Part shown: one piece after another, positions 51,147 to 64,000 of the stretch | Position numbering within the stretch: position 1 is the first letter of the stretch | Layout: each line of letters begins with the position of its first letter | Assembly: GCF_012163145.1 (NCBI RefSeq) | Contig: NZ_JAAVTX010000003.1 | Coordinates: 1-64,000, forward strand | Source of the DNA: Falsiroseomonas frigidaquae | GTDB lineage: Bacteria > Pseudomonadota > Alphaproteobacteria > Acetobacterales > Acetobacteraceae | Direction of reading: 5' to 3' | DNA length: 64,000 nucleotides | The notes under the pieces: generated by a model | Told to the model about the DNA's origin: nothing | The model's database searches: none | The model's input: the letters and a program-made list of their open reading frames with translations, nothing else | Program-made: the position numbers and the translations under genes

Positions 51147-51178
51147 CCATCTGGCACGCGGCTTGCGCTGCCCGGCGC

Positions 51179-51952
51179 ATGACCCGCACCCTCCTGACCC
51201 TGCTGCTGATCCTGCTGCCCGCCACGCTGCACAGCCAGGCCGCCGGCGCCCAGGCGCCCCGGGCCGAGCCAGGCCTGCTATGCCGCGCCGCCATCCAGGC
51301 GGCGGAACGCGCCGCCGGCATCCCGGCGCATCTGCTGACCGCCATCGGCCGCGTCGACTCCGGGCGGCGGGACCCGGAGACGGGTTCCTTCCACCCCTGG
51401 CCCTGGACCATCAATGCCGAGGGGCGTGGGCAGTTCTTTGCCAGCAAGGCGGCAGCCATTGCCGAGGTGCAGGCCCTGCAGGCCCGCGGCGTGCGCTCCA
51501 TCGACATCGGCTGCATGCAGGTGAATCTGCGCCACCACCCGGATGCCTTCCCCAGCCTGGACGCCGCCTTCGACCCGGCGACCAACGCCCGCTACGCCGC
51601 GCGCTTCCTGACCGAGTTGCATGGCCGCACCGGGGATTGGACCCGCGCCGCCGCCGGCTACCATTCCATGACGCCGGAACACGCCGAGCCCTACCGCGAA
51701 AGGGTGCTGGCGGCCTGGGCGCGCGAACAGGGCCAGCCGCATCCGCCGGTGGCACTGCCCACAGCCACGGCCCGCGCCACGCCCCCGGCGATTCCTCCCG
51801 GTTCCGGTGGCGCCGGCCTGTCCAATGGGGCGGAGCGGGCGGCCGTGATCGCGGCACCCTCCGGCACCGCCGGGCGCGGGCTGGATGCCTATCGCAGCCT
51901 GCCGGTGCCGATCGCCGGGCGCACCCGCGGCCTGCTGATGTCGCGCCGCTAA
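51179..51952 (+). CDS. Lytic transglycosylase-like (SLT) protein with Glu-to-Asp active site
   Basis: A 257-residue exported protein of the soluble lytic transglycosylase fold. The signal peptide covers residues 1-24. Family marks are AIQAAERAAGIPAHLLTAIG, then RSIDIGCMQVNLRHHPDAF and YAARFLTELHGRTGDWTRAA. The catalytic glutamate of the family (usually in an ESGR context) is Asp here: RVDSGRRD, D60, codon GAC at 51356-51358. Either the enzyme tolerates Asp, or it binds peptidoglycan without cleaving it. It follows the lipoprotein gene by 32 bases on the same strand. Confidence 0.82.
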   Translation: MTRTLLTLLLILLPATLHSQAAGAQAPRAEPGLLCRAAIQAAERAAGIPAHLLTAIGRVDSGRRDPETGSFHPWPWTINAEGRGQFFASKAAAIAEVQALQARGVRSIDIGCMQVNLRHHPDAFPSLDAAFDPATNARYAARFLTELHGRTGDWTRAAAGYHSMTPEHAEPYRERVLAAWAREQGQPHPPVALPTATARATPPAIPPGSGGAGLSNGAERAAVIAAPSGTAGRGLDAYRSLPVPIAGRTRGLLMSRR

Positions 51953-52033
51953 CCTCGTCTTCAGAAGGCGCGGCCTAGCCTGCTCTTCATCCCGGAACCG
52001 CAAGGAATGCGGCGCCCGGGCATGGAGCCAACG

Positions 52034-54408
52034 ATGTCCCTGCGGGTAAAAATCCTTCTGCCGGTGCTGCTGCTCGGCCTGGGCCTGATGTTGATGCTGG
52101 GGCAGGCGGGCCTCGGCGCCTGGCAGGCGATGCAGTTGGCGGATCGGCAATTGCAGGCCGAAGCGCAGGTGGCGCAGTTGGTCGAAGCCGGCATCGCGCT
52201 GGCGGTGGAACGCGGCACCACCAATGGCATCCTCGGCAACCCCGGGGCGGCCCCCGCCGCCGCCTACGCCACGGCCCGCGCGGCCCGGCAATCCGCCGAG
52301 GCGGCGCTGGATACGGTGCTGCCGGCGCTCGGTGACCAGCCGGTGCTCGCCCCCACCCTGGCCCGGCTGGCGGAGGCCCGCGGCATCGTCGCGCGGATGC
52401 GCGCCGCGCTGGATGCGCCGCGCGGCCCGCAGGCCCCGCCTCTGCCCCGCCCCGCCGAATGGTTTCCCGCGACCACCGCGCAGATCGACGCCATCGCCGC
52501 GCTGCGCCACGGCATCGAACTCGCCACCACCGGCGCGGCGGATCAGCGCGCCCGGCTTGCCGCGCTGCGCGGCGCGCTGGCCGATATCGCGGAGCAGGCG
52601 GGCCGCGAGCGCGGGCTGATGAACGGGCTGATCGCGCAGGGCCGCCCGCCGACCGCGGCCGAGCACCGCACCCTGGGCGGCAACATGGCCCGCGCCGCCG
52701 AAGGCTTCGCCGCTGCCGCCAATCTCGCCAACGGCCTGCCCGATGCCGTCGCCGCCCCCCTGGCCGCCGCCCAGGCCGCCTGGCGCGACGGGCTGCTGCC
52801 CCGGCGCAAGGCGGTGCTGGACGCGGCGGATGCCGGTGCCGCCTATCCGCTGACCCCGGCCGAATGGTTCGCCGAGGCGACCCGCGCCATCACCGCCGTG
52901 GTCGCCGCCCAGCGCGCCGCCAGCGCCGCGCTGGCCGAGGTGGTGGCCGCCGGACGGGCGGCCGATGGCCTGCAGCTCTGGTTGCATGCCGCCGCGCTGC
53001 TCGGCGGGCTGTGCGTGGCGGCGGGTGCCCTGGCCTTCCTGAGTGGCGGCGTCGCCCGGCCGCTGCGGCGCGCCATGCAGGCGCTGCGCCAGGTGGCGGA
53101 GGGGCAGCTCGACCACCCCATCGCGCAACGTCGCGCCCCCGGGGGACGCGGCGCGGATGAGGTGGATGGCGTGCTGGCGGCGGCGGAGGCCCTGCGCCAC
53201 GTCGCGCTGCGTGCCCGCGCGGCGGCGAATGAGGCCGAGGCGCAGCGCCAGGCCGCGGCGGAGGACCGCATCATCACCATGCGCGACATGGGCGACCGCA
53301 TGGATGGCGAGGTGCGCGACGCCGTCCAGATCGTCTCGGACCGCATGGAACGGCTGCGCCAGGGCGCCGATGCGGTAGGCGAATCCGCCTCGCTGATCGC
53401 CCAGGACAGCGCGACGGTGGCCGCCGCCGCCGAACAGTCGCTGACCGCGGCGCAATCCGTGGCCGCGGCGACCGAGGAGCTGACCGCCTCGATCGGCGAG
53501 ATCGCCCAGCAGGTCAGCCGCACCGCCGCCGCCGCGCGCAATACCTCCGAGCTCGGCCGCCGCGGCGCCGAGACCATCGCGGGGCTGGCCGCCGCCGTCG
53601 GGCGGATCGGCGGCGCCGCATCCCTCATCGCCGATGTCGCGGCCCGCACCAACCTGCTGGCGCTGAACGCCACCATCGAGGCGGCCCGTGCCGGGGAGGC
53701 CGGCAAGGGCTTCGCGGTGGTCGCCAGCGAGGTGAAGCAGCTCGCCGCGCAGACCGCCCGCGCGACGGAGGATATCGGCCGGCAGGTGGCCGAGGTGCGA
53801 CAGGCGACGGAAGCGGCCACGCGCGCCGTCCACGACATCGCCGGCTCCGTCGCCGAGGTGGATGTGGCCGCGGGCGCGATCGCCGCAGCTGTGGAGGAAC
53901 AGGCGACGACGACGCGGGAGATCGCCGGCATCATCGCCCAGACGGCGGAAGCAGCGCGGGAAGTGGCGCAGCGGATCGCCGGCGTGTCACGGGAAACGGC
54001 GCGCACCGATACCCTGCTGACCACGGTACGCGACGACACCACCGGCGCCGGCGCGGCGGTTACCGCGCTGAGCAGCAAACTGGTGCGGGCGGTGCGCAGC
54101 GCGACGCGGGAGACGGATCGACGGATCGCCCGGCGCTACGCCTCCACCGCCGCGGCGAGGCTGTTGCTGGGCGCCATGGAGGTTTCCGGCCGGCTGATCG
54201 ACATCTCGGAAGCCGGCCTCGCCGTGGCCTGCGATGCCACCCCCGCCATCGGCAGCCGGCTGCGGGTGCAGGTGGCTGAGCTCGCCATCGATGCCACGCT
54301 GGTGGTCGTGCATGCCGGCCAGGGCTCGGTGCGCGGCAAGCTCGAAGGGCTTTCGGCCGCCGCCCGCCAGCAGCTTTCACTGCTGGCGGAGGCAGCCGAG
54401 GCACCGGA

Positions 54409-54424
<16 letters not shown>
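52034..54424 (+). CDS. Methyl-accepting chemotaxis protein with C-terminal PilZ domain
   Basis: A 796-residue chemoreceptor. TM1 is at about 5-27. A long helical periplasmic sensor follows, with [13 protein letters not shown] resembling nitrate/nitrite-sensing (NIT) helices. TM2 is at about 313-336, then HAMP. The signalling domain (420-690) has the hairpin tip [20 protein letters not shown]. Residues about 690-785 form a PilZ domain with RRIAR (RxxxR) and DISEAG (DxSxxG), so it should bind cyclic di-GMP, as reported for the Azospirillum receptor Tlp1. The ATG at 52034 has GGAG seven bases upstream. No che genes are nearby. Confidence 0.9.
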
Positions 54425-57015
<2,591 letters not shown>

Positions 57016-57095
57016 CCTGATGTCCCTCTCGTGAGCGGACTGGGGCGCCCCTCGCCCCCGATCGGGCAGCGGGGAGGTCGCTTGTGAAGATGATG

Positions 57096-57122
57096 TGGTA
57101 AGCGGGGAGCCTGCGCTTCAAG
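57096..57122 (-). promoter_or_regulatory. Possible RpoH (sigma-32) promoter of clpB
   Basis: On the minus strand CTTGAA (57117-57122) is followed, 16 bases after CTTG, by CTTACCA (57096-57102), close to the alphaproteobacterial heat-shock pattern CTTG-N17-CYTATNT. It lies about 80-107 bases before the clpB start, right next to the divergent MOSC gene start. Position and gene identity fit, but the -10 match is partial. Confidence 0.4.
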
Positions 57123-57132
57123 GGCTTTCGAC

Positions 57133-57903
57133 ATGCGCGTTGAACGGATTTCCCGCTACCCGGTGAAGGGCCTGTCGCCCGAGGTGATGGAGGAGGTGGC
57201 GTTGCGGCCCGGGGACGGCCTGCCGGATGACCGGCGCTTCGCCTTCGCCCAGGGCGACAGCCCCTTCGACCCGGCGGCGCCCGTCTGGCTGCAGAAGCGG
57301 CACTTCGCCTGCCTGATGGCGAATGCGCGGGTCGCCGCCATCCGCTCCGCCTATGATTCCGCCAGCCACACCCTGCTGCTGCGGGCGGATGGCGTGGCGC
57401 CGCTGGAGGCGCCGCTCGGCACGCCGGAGGGGCGGGATGCCGCCGCCGCCTGGATGACGGCGTATCTGGGGCCGGAGGCCCGCGGTGCGCTGCGTTTCGC
57501 GGAAGCTCCGGGCCACGCCTTCACGGATATCGCCGCGAAGGCGGTGTCGCTGGTCGGCCTGGCCTCGGTGCAGGAACTCGGCGCCCGCTTCGGCATGGCG
57601 CTGGACCCGCTGCGTTTCCGCGCCAACATCCTGTTCTCCGGCGCCGCGCCCTTCGCCGAGCTGGACTGGATCGGCCGCGAGATCCTGCTCGGCGGCGCCC
57701 GGCTGCGCGTGTTCAAGCGCACCCAGCGCTGCGCCGCGACCGAGGTGAACCCGACCACGGCGGAACGCGACGCGAAGCCGCCGAAATGGCTGCGCGAGCA
57801 GTACGGGCATGCCGATCTCGGCATCTATGCGGAGGTGATCGAAGGCGGTCGCGTCGCGACCGGCGATGCGCTGGAGCCGGTGCAGGCCGAGCTGCTCGGC
57901 TGA
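57133..57903 (+). CDS. MOSC domain protein
   Basis: A 256-residue protein with an N-terminal MOSC beta-barrel (RVERISRYPVKGLSPE) and the MOSC core: DIAAKAVSLVGLASVQEL, LRFRANILFSG, and KRTQRCAATEVNP with the conserved Cys that binds the molybdenum cofactor sulfur. Relatives include YcbX and mARC, which reduce N-hydroxylated compounds. It lacks a fused ferredoxin domain, so electrons must come from a partner. It is divergent from clpB. Confidence 0.9.
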   Translation: MRVERISRYPVKGLSPEVMEEVALRPGDGLPDDRRFAFAQGDSPFDPAAPVWLQKRHFACLMANARVAAIRSAYDSASHTLLLRADGVAPLEAPLGTPEGRDAAAAWMTAYLGPEARGALRFAEAPGHAFTDIAAKAVSLVGLASVQELGARFGMALDPLRFRANILFSGAAPFAELDWIGREILLGGARLRVFKRTQRCAATEVNPTTAERDAKPPKWLREQYGHADLGIYAEVIEGGRVATGDALEPVQAELLG

Positions 57904-57949
57904 AGGCGGTGTGAATGGAGGCCGGACGCCGAGGCGCCCGGCTGGCCAT

Positions 57950-58531
57950 TCAGTCCTCGCGGTCCTCGCGCTGGTCCGGCCCGGCATCATCCCGGTCGCG
58001 ATCGCGGTCACGGTCCCGGTCGCGATCCCTGTCGCGGTCCCGATCCCGGTCACGATCCTGGCCGTTGCCGTTCTGATGCGCATAGGGGGTGGATTGGGCG
58101 ACGGAAACCGCGCCTTCGCCCTGCTCCGCCTGCGGCTGCTCGCCGCCTTCCTGGTCCTGGCCCTGGTAGCGGCGCTGCGGCGGGTAGGGCTGGCCGCCCT
58201 GCTGCTGCTGCGTCGCCTGGCTCATGGCGTTCAGGATGCGGAAATAATGCTCGGCGTGCTGGAAATAGCTCTCCGCCATCACCCGGTCGCTGGCCCCGGT
58301 CGCGTCGCGGCCAAGCTGCAGGTACTTCTCGAACAGCTGCTGCGCCGTGCCGCGCAGGCGCATATCCGGGCCGTTGCTGTCGAAGATATGGTTGCGGTTC
58401 ATCGGCTGATGACCGCCGCCACCCCCGCCGCCGCCGCCGCCGCCGCCACTCTGGCGATACGGCCCACCGCCGCCGCCGCCCCCGCCACCATGGCGATTGC
58501 CGCCACGGCCGCGCATGCGTTTCATGTTCAT
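57950..58531 (-). CDS. DUF4167 protein with poly-Gly and Arg-Asp repeat tracts
   Basis: A 193-residue protein with the DUF4167 core at about residues 42-110 (NHIFDSNGPDMRLRGTAQQL, then MAESYFQHAEHYFRILNAM), a domain largely confined to alphaproteobacteria and of unknown function. The N-terminus is basic with two poly-Gly tracts and RGRGG, suggesting RNA binding. The C-terminus is a run of Arg-Asp dipeptides encoded by a hexamer-like repeat. It lies next to prmC and prfA, which also supports a link to translation. Start at 58531 (MNMKRMRGRGG) or one codon pair later. Confidence 0.86.
   Translation of the reverse strand: MNMKRMRGRGGNRHGGGGGGGGGPYRQSGGGGGGGGGGGGHQPMNRNHIFDSNGPDMRLRGTAQQLFEKYLQLGRDATGASDRVMAESYFQHAEHYFRILNAMSQATQQQQGGQPYPPQRRYQGQDQEGGEQPQAEQGEGAVSVAQSTPYAHQNGNGQDRDRDRDRDRDRDRDRDRDRDRDDAGPDQREDRED
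57982..58062 (-). repeat. Arg-Asp coding microsatellite in the DUF4167 gene
   Basis: A six-base repeat (CGGGAC/CGCGAC variants) encodes about eleven alternating Arg-Asp pairs, RDRDRDRD. Length changes by slippage would stay in frame. Confidence 0.85.
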
Positions 58532-58722
58532 CGGTATGGCGTTCGCCGTCTCGCAATCGCGCCGCCGGACCAGGGGGAACCCTGCCGGGAACGCGGGATT
58601 ATCGGGTTGCGTCGTCGCGGCAGGCCTTCATGCGACGGGGGTCAAACCGAACCCGTATCGTCGCGCTCGCCCGGCCGCTTCTGCCGGCGGTGGGGGGCCG
58701 TGCCCCTCTCCGCCACAGCAAC

Positions 58723-59627
58723 TTAATCCCGCGCAGCCGGACCGCCAAACGGTTTTTTTGCAAGAATCAGTGCCCGATCCACGCCGCCGAGGTCTTTTCG
58801 GCAGCCGAGAAGCCCCAGCCCGGCCTGCAGCGCCAGAGATTCCACCGCCGCGCGCTGTCCCTGGCCCAGTTCCAGCACCGCGACGCCGCCCGGCGCCAGG
58901 AGATTCGGCAGCGCCTGCGCGAGCACGCGGTAGGCAGCCAGCCCATCCGCCCCGCCATCCAGCGCCAGCCCCGGCTCATGCCGCGACACCTCCGGCATCA
59001 ACCCGGCGATGGCGGCCGATTCGATGTAGGGCGGGTTGGACAGCACCAGGTCGAAGCGGCCGGCCAGCGCCGCATCCCAATCCCCCGCCAGGAAGGCGGC
59101 CCGACCGGCCAGCCCATTCTCCCGCGCATTGCGTGCCGCCAGCGCCGCCGCTTCCGGTTCGCGATCCACGCCGATACCGAAGGCGGCCGGCCGTTCGGCG
59201 AGCACCGCCAACAGCAGGCAGCCCGTGCCGGTGCCGAGGTCCAGCACCCGGAGCGGCGCCGCCGCATCCGGAAAGGCCTCCAGCGCCGCCTCGACCAGCG
59301 CTTCCGAATCGGGGCGCGGGATCAGCGTGGCGGGGGAAACGGCCAGATCCAGGGTCCAGAAGCCCTGCCGGCCGAGGATATGCGCCATCGGCACATGCGC
59401 CAGCCGCGCGGCCAGCGCCGCGCCGAAGCGGGCCACGGCCTCCGGCGGCACTTTCTGGCGCGGGTCGCGCAGAAGCTGCTCGGGCGTGGCGCCCATGGCG
59501 TGGCCGAGCAGCAGGCGCGCCTCCAGCCGGGGGCTCTCGATGGAAGCGGCGCGCAGAACCTGGCCGGCCTGGCAGAGAAAGGCGCCGACGCTCTCACCCG
59601 GCTCAAGACCATCGGGTTCGCAGGTGG

Positions 59628-59631
<4 letters not shown>
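58723..59631 (-). CDS. prmC: Peptide chain release factor N5-glutamine methyltransferase
   Basis: A 302-residue SAM-dependent enzyme that methylates the GGQ glutamine of release factors. The SAM site is [18 protein letters not shown], the catalytic motif is [10 protein letters not shown], and the N-terminal helical domain ([20 protein letters not shown]) is present, together with [12 protein letters not shown]. Its start overlaps the end of prfA (ATGA), placing the modifying enzyme and its substrate on one transcript. Confidence 0.95.
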
Positions 59632-60679
<1,048 letters not shown>

Positions 60680-60683
<4 letters not shown>

Positions 60684-61927
60684 GCGGTCAGGCGGCTGAC
60701 CGCCTCCGCCAGGGGGATGATCTCCTGGCTGCCGGCATCGAGGTCGCGCAACTGCACGGATCCCTGCGCCAGCTCATCCTCGCCGAGGATCAGCGCCGCG
60801 CGGGCCGAGAGCTTGTTGGCGCGTTCCATGCGGCGCTTGAGGTTGCCCTTGTAGGCGATCTCCGCCACCACGCCGGCCCGCCGAAGGTCCTGCAGCAGGC
60901 CCAGCGCGGCGGCTTCCTGCGCCTCCCCCACCGGAATCACCGCGACCGGGCGCGGCGCCGGGGGTGTGGCGGCCAGCAGCATGGCCAGCCGCTCCACCCC
61001 CGCCGCCCAGCCGACGCAGGGGGTGGCGGGGCCGCCCATTTCCTCGACCAACCCGTCATACCGGCCGCCGGCCATCACCGTGCCCTGGGCGCCCAGGCGA
61101 TCCGTGACGAATTCGAAGGCGGTGTGGCTGTAGTAGTCGAGGCCCCGCACGATCCGCGGATTCTTCCGAACCGGCACGCCGAAGGTCGCCAGGTGGTTCA
61201 GCACCGCCTCGAAGAAGGCGGCCGCCTTCTCGGTCAGGAAGGGCTGGATGGTGGGCGCGGTGGCGACGATGCGGCGGTCGCCCTCATCCTTGCTGTCCAG
61301 GATGCGCATCGGGTTCTTCTCCAGCCGCACGCGGCTGTCGGCCGAGAGACCCTCCTGATGCGCCGTGAAATGGGCGACCAGCGCGGCGCGGTAGGCGTCG
61401 CGGCTTTCCGCATCGCCCAGCGTGTTGATCTCCAGCACCACGCCGTCGCTGATGCCGAGGTCCTGAAGGATGTGCCAGCCGGCGGCGATCACCTCCGCAT
61501 CCGCCAGCGGCTCCGCCGCGCCCAGCACCTCGGCGCCGATCTGGTGGAACTGCCGGTAGCGGCCCTTCTGCGGGCGCTCGTAACGGAACATCGGGCCGGC
61601 GTAGAACACCTTGCGCGGCAGGTTGGACTGGGTGAGGCCGTTGGAAACCAGGGCGCGGCAGATGCCGGCGGTATTCTCCGGCCGCAGCGTGATGGAATCG
61701 CCGCCGCGATCCTCGAAGGAATACATCTCCTTGGAGACGACGTCGGAGGTCTCGCCCAGGCTTCGGGCGAAGACGCCGGTGCTCTCGAAGATAGGGGTGG
61801 CCCATTCCTCGTAGCCATACAGCGCCATGATCCGGCGGGCGGCCGAGATCACATGATGATGCGCGCGGAAATCCTCGCCGATCAGGTCACGGGTGCCGCG
61901 GACGGGCTGGAGCGGGGGATTGGCCAT
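60680..61927 (-). CDS. hisS: Histidyl-tRNA synthetase
   Basis: A 415-residue class II synthetase. Motif 1-2 regions are recognisable ([40 protein letters not shown]), with histidine-specific signatures [13 protein letters not shown] and [13 protein letters not shown], and a C-terminal anticodon-binding domain. The start at 61927 ([14 protein letters not shown]) matches the family; a longer frame adds an unrelated Arg/Pro-rich stretch. No clear ribosome site precedes it. It heads the hisS-prfA-prmC operon. Confidence 0.95.
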
Positions 61928-62201
61928 GGCGTGGCGCGTAACGCGGCGCGGGCCGTGCGGCAAGGCCCTGGACGCGGTGGAGGGCGGCGCCCTGCCACGG
62001 GCATCGCCCCGAGTGGGGTACCAGCCAGGCGGATCGCAGCCCGGACCCGACGACTGAGCAAGAGATCCGGGCATCCGTTCCCGAGGCACGGCAAAACTCA
62101 ACTTTCCTTACGAACCATGCGACATCTTTGCTGCCGGCATGTGTTCCCAAACCAAAGCACCGCCGTTATATTGAATAATTGTTCTGATGAGGAAACAAGC
62201 C

Positions 62202-62405
62202 ATGCGCCTGGTGCGGTTTGAGCGGCCTTCGGAGTCGCAGCCGGACATCTACATCAACCCGGATTACGTGATCCGCGTCCGGGAATGGGGCAAGCCGGAA
62301 GACCCGCAGACGGCGATTTTCCTCGAAGGTGACGAGCCGCGCATCGTCGTGGTGGGCGAAATCGCCGAAGTAACCGCCAAGCTGGTGGGCGAATCCACCA
62401 AGTAA
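62202..62405 (+). CDS. Conserved small protein, FlbD-like in outline
   Basis: A 67-residue protein (LVRFERPSESQPDIYINPDY, ending EIAEVTAKLVGES). The layout resembles FlbD/YlzI-type short proteins: an INPDYVIRV segment followed by an I-F-L strand and a terminal helix, but no flagellar genes are near and the match is loose. A GAGGAAAC element seven bases upstream supports the ATG at 62202. The 270 bases before it (61928-62201) hold no gene; they become AT-rich just before the start (TTATATTGAATAATT), a probable promoter. Confidence 0.65.
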   Translation: MRLVRFERPSESQPDIYINPDYVIRVREWGKPEDPQTAIFLEGDEPRIVVVGEIAEVTAKLVGESTK

Positions 62406-62420
62406 TTCGCCCGTTTTTCT

Positions 62421-62441
62421 GCGATCCCCGCCGGGGATCGC
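62421..62441. terminator. Stem-loop between convergent small gene and ispG
   Basis: GCGATCCCC and GGGGATCGC form a perfect 9-bp stem around GCC. A T-run lies on its left side on the plus strand, not after it, so classical intrinsic termination is not certain in either direction. Confidence 0.5.
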
Positions 62442-62493
62442 TCCACGGGAACTGGCGCGGCTGTGGGCGGCGGCCTGGGCGCGGCCGGCGCCG

Positions 62494-63633
62494 CTACTCC
62501 GCCGCCTGCGCGGTTGCCGCCGCCGCTTCCGCCGCCTTCGCGTCCCGCATGGCCGCGGCGCGCTTTTCCACCAGTTCGACGATGTGCTCCACCATCTCCT
62601 CGGTCTTCACGGTATGGCTGGTCTTGCCCATGCCATAGACCATGTGCGTGCCCGCCCCGCCGCCGGTCAGGCCGATATCGGTCATCAGCGCCTCGCCCGG
62701 CCCATTCACCACGCAACCGATGATGGACAGGCTGATCGGCTGGTCGATATGCGCCAGCCGGTCCTCCAGCTTCTCCACCGTGCGGATCACGTCGAAGCCC
62801 TGCCGGGCGCAGGAAGGGCAGGAGATGACCTTCACGCCGCGGTGGCGGATATGCAGGGATTTCAGCAGGTCCCAGCCCACCGAAACCTCCTCCTCCGGCT
62901 CCGCCGACAGCGAGACCCGCAGCGTGTCGCCGATCCCGGCCCAGAGCAGCGAACCCAGCCCGATGGAGGATTTCACCGTGCCCGCCCGGCGCCCGCCGGC
63001 CTCAGTGATGCCGATATGCAGCGGGTGGTCGCAAGCCTCCGCCAGCTGCTGGTAGGCGGCGACCGCCAGGAAGACGTCGGACGCCTTCACGCTGATCTTG
63101 AACTCGTCGAAGCCTTCCTGCAGCAGATGGTCGGCGTGCCACAGCGCGCTTTCGACCAGCGCCTCCGGATTCGGCTCGCCGTATTTCTCCAGCAGGTGCT
63201 TCTCCAGGCTGCCGGCATTCACGCCGATGCGGATCGAGCAGCCATGGTCGCGGGCGGCCTTCACCACCTCCTTCACGCGTTCCTTGCTGCCGATATTGCC
63301 CGGGTTGATCCGCAGGCAGGCGGCGCCGGCCTGGGCGGCTTCGATGGCGCGGCGGTAGTGGAAATGCACATCCGCGACGATCGGGACATTCACCTCCCGC
63401 ACGATCTCGGCCAGCGCGGCGGTCGCTTCCTCCGTCGGCACGGAGACGCGGACGATATCGACGCCCGCTAACTCCGATTTGCGGATCTGCGCGATGGTCG
63501 CGGCCGCGTCCTCGGTCGGCGTATTGGTCATGGTCTGCACGGTGATCGGGCTGTCGCCGCCCACCGGCACGCGGCCAACATGGATCAGCCGCGACTTGCG
63601 GCGAGTGATCTCCTGGTAGGGGCGGTAGGACAT
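62494..63633 (-). CDS. ispG: 4-hydroxy-3-methylbut-2-enyl diphosphate synthase (flavodoxin or ferredoxin dependent)
   Basis: A 379-residue [4Fe-4S] enzyme of the non-mevalonate isoprenoid pathway, acting on methylerythritol cyclodiphosphate. The N-terminal barrel ([42 protein letters not shown]) and the C-terminal cluster domain with [12 protein letters not shown] and [10 protein letters not shown] (three cluster cysteines) are complete. The tail is Ala-rich. It follows a RodZ-like gene on the same strand, an arrangement common in alphaproteobacteria. Confidence 0.96.
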   Translation of the reverse strand: MSYRPYQEITRRKSRLIHVGRVPVGGDSPITVQTMTNTPTEDAAATIAQIRKSELAGVDIVRVSVPTEEATAALAEIVREVNVPIVADVHFHYRRAIEAAQAGAACLRINPGNIGSKERVKEVVKAARDHGCSIRIGVNAGSLEKHLLEKYGEPNPEALVESALWHADHLLQEGFDEFKISVKASDVFLAVAAYQQLAEACDHPLHIGITEAGGRRAGTVKSSIGLGSLLWAGIGDTLRVSLSAEPEEEVSVGWDLLKSLHIRHRGVKVISCPSCARQGFDVIRTVEKLEDRLAHIDQPISLSIIGCVVNGPGEALMTDIGLTGGGAGTHMVYGMGKTSHTVKTEEMVEHIVELVEKRAAAMRDAKAAEAAAATAQAAE

Positions 63634-63722
63634 GGGGTTTCCCTGATCTCTGCCGAGAGCCGCGACATCTCGCCCTTCAGCATAGGGTGTCGGGGCGGAG
63701 TCTCACAGGGGGAGGGCTGCCG

Positions 63723-64000
63723 TCAGCGCCCCGGGCTGGCCGCGGCGGTGGGACCCTGCGGCCGCTGGCGCAGCCGGTCGGGCGCCAGCGGAATGTTGCG
63801 GCGGACGCCGACCTGGCCTTCCAGCACCTCCGACAGCACGCCATCCACCACGATTTCCAGCCCCTGCGCGCGGCCGACATCCAGCAGAAGATTGTCCCGC
63901 GCGGGCACCGCCCAGAATTCGCCGGGCCGAAGCACGCGGTTCACCAGCACCTGGCCCGAGCGCTGGTCGCGCACCTGCACCCAGGCGCCGTCGGGGCCAT
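63723..64000 (-). CDS. RodZ-like protein, C-terminal DUF4115 part (partial)
   Basis: The window edge cuts this gene; its last 92 codons are present. The visible part matches the DUF4115 domain of RodZ-type cytoskeletal proteins: AWVQVRDQRSGQVLVNRVL, then GEFWAVPARDNLLLDVGRA, with a short basic/Pro tail. RodZ links MreB to the cell envelope and supports rod shape. The N-terminal helix-turn-helix and membrane helix would lie to the right of position 64000. The link to ispG downstream (89-base gap) agrees with the usual gene order. Confidence 0.78.
   Translation of the reverse strand, partial: GPDGAWVQVRDQRSGQVLVNRVLRPGEFWAVPARDNLLLDVGRAQGLEIVVDGVLSEVLEGQVGVRRNIPLAPDRLRQRPQGPTAAASPGR

Noticed and set aside
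57982-58062. Origin-like or protein-binding iterons in the hexamer repeat
   Set aside because: The repeat is in frame within the DUF4167 gene and is fully explained as an Arg-Asp coding tract.

Overview
The window is chromosomal DNA of a very GC-rich alphaproteobacterium, most probably an aerobic member of the Acetobacteraceae of the Roseomonas type. The main signs are many orphan periplasmic binding proteins of the tripartite-tricarboxylate (Bug/TctC), TAXI and dipeptide families, an alphaproteobacterial-type PyrE, a DUF4167 protein, an xseB-ispA-dxs-tlyA block, and codon use rich in G and C. This assignment is inference; no 16S rRNA gene lies inside the window.

Left end (1-5.7 kb): a strong leftward promoter followed by a boxA-bearing leader looks like the start of an rRNA operon whose 16S gene lies outside the window. 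Then come an M23 peptidoglycan endopeptidase, a Na/Pi cotransporter with PhoU-like tail, TspO, a PEP-CTERM choice-of-anchor-A protein and RlpA.

5.7-17.9 kb is accessory metabolism. A tight leftward operon encodes a 4-oxalomesaconate-hydratase-like PIG-L protein, a family III CoA transferase, two Bug binding proteins and a PDC-lactonase-like amidohydrolase, which suggests aromatic or carboxylic acid catabolism. Its promoter side faces a 104-bp hairpin-rich tandem array. Upstream is a pyrK-pyrD(1B)-Rieske-lysR operon preceded by an ornithine cyclodeaminase homolog. Divergent to that is an M20 carbamoylase-type hydrolase overlapping a divergent orotate phosphoribosyltransferase. Together these look like a pyrimidine or ureide salvage/catabolic island. 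An orphan DUF4255 (Pvc16-like) gene follows.

17.9-31 kb: two dipeptide-type binding proteins flank a CocE/NonD hydrolase, followed by a TTC38-like TPR protein, an enoyl-CoA hydratase divergent from an acyl-CoA ligase, and a sugar kinase plus three-component sugar ABC importer.

31-40 kb is mostly housekeeping: tlyA, an inserted enolase-superfamily dehydratase, dxs, ispA, xseB, a histone-deacetylase-like hydrolase, tusA, a ROK sugar kinase, a small membrane protein and a DinB polymerase.

40-52 kb: a 1393-residue Ala/Pro/Ser-rich membrane protein with long in-frame repeats, a TAXI binding protein, an Xre-RES toxin-antitoxin pair, a conspicuously low-GC gene with a HEPN-type RNxxxH motif, an MmsB-like dehydrogenase, a PhoD phosphatase, a glycine-zipper lipoprotein and a lytic-transglycosylase-like protein whose catalytic Glu is Asp.

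52-64 kb: a chemoreceptor with a C-terminal PilZ domain, clpB with a possible heat-shock promoter, a MOSC protein, a DUF4167 protein, the hisS-prfA-prmC operon, a 67-residue protein, ispG and the C-terminal end of a RodZ-like protein cut by the right edge.
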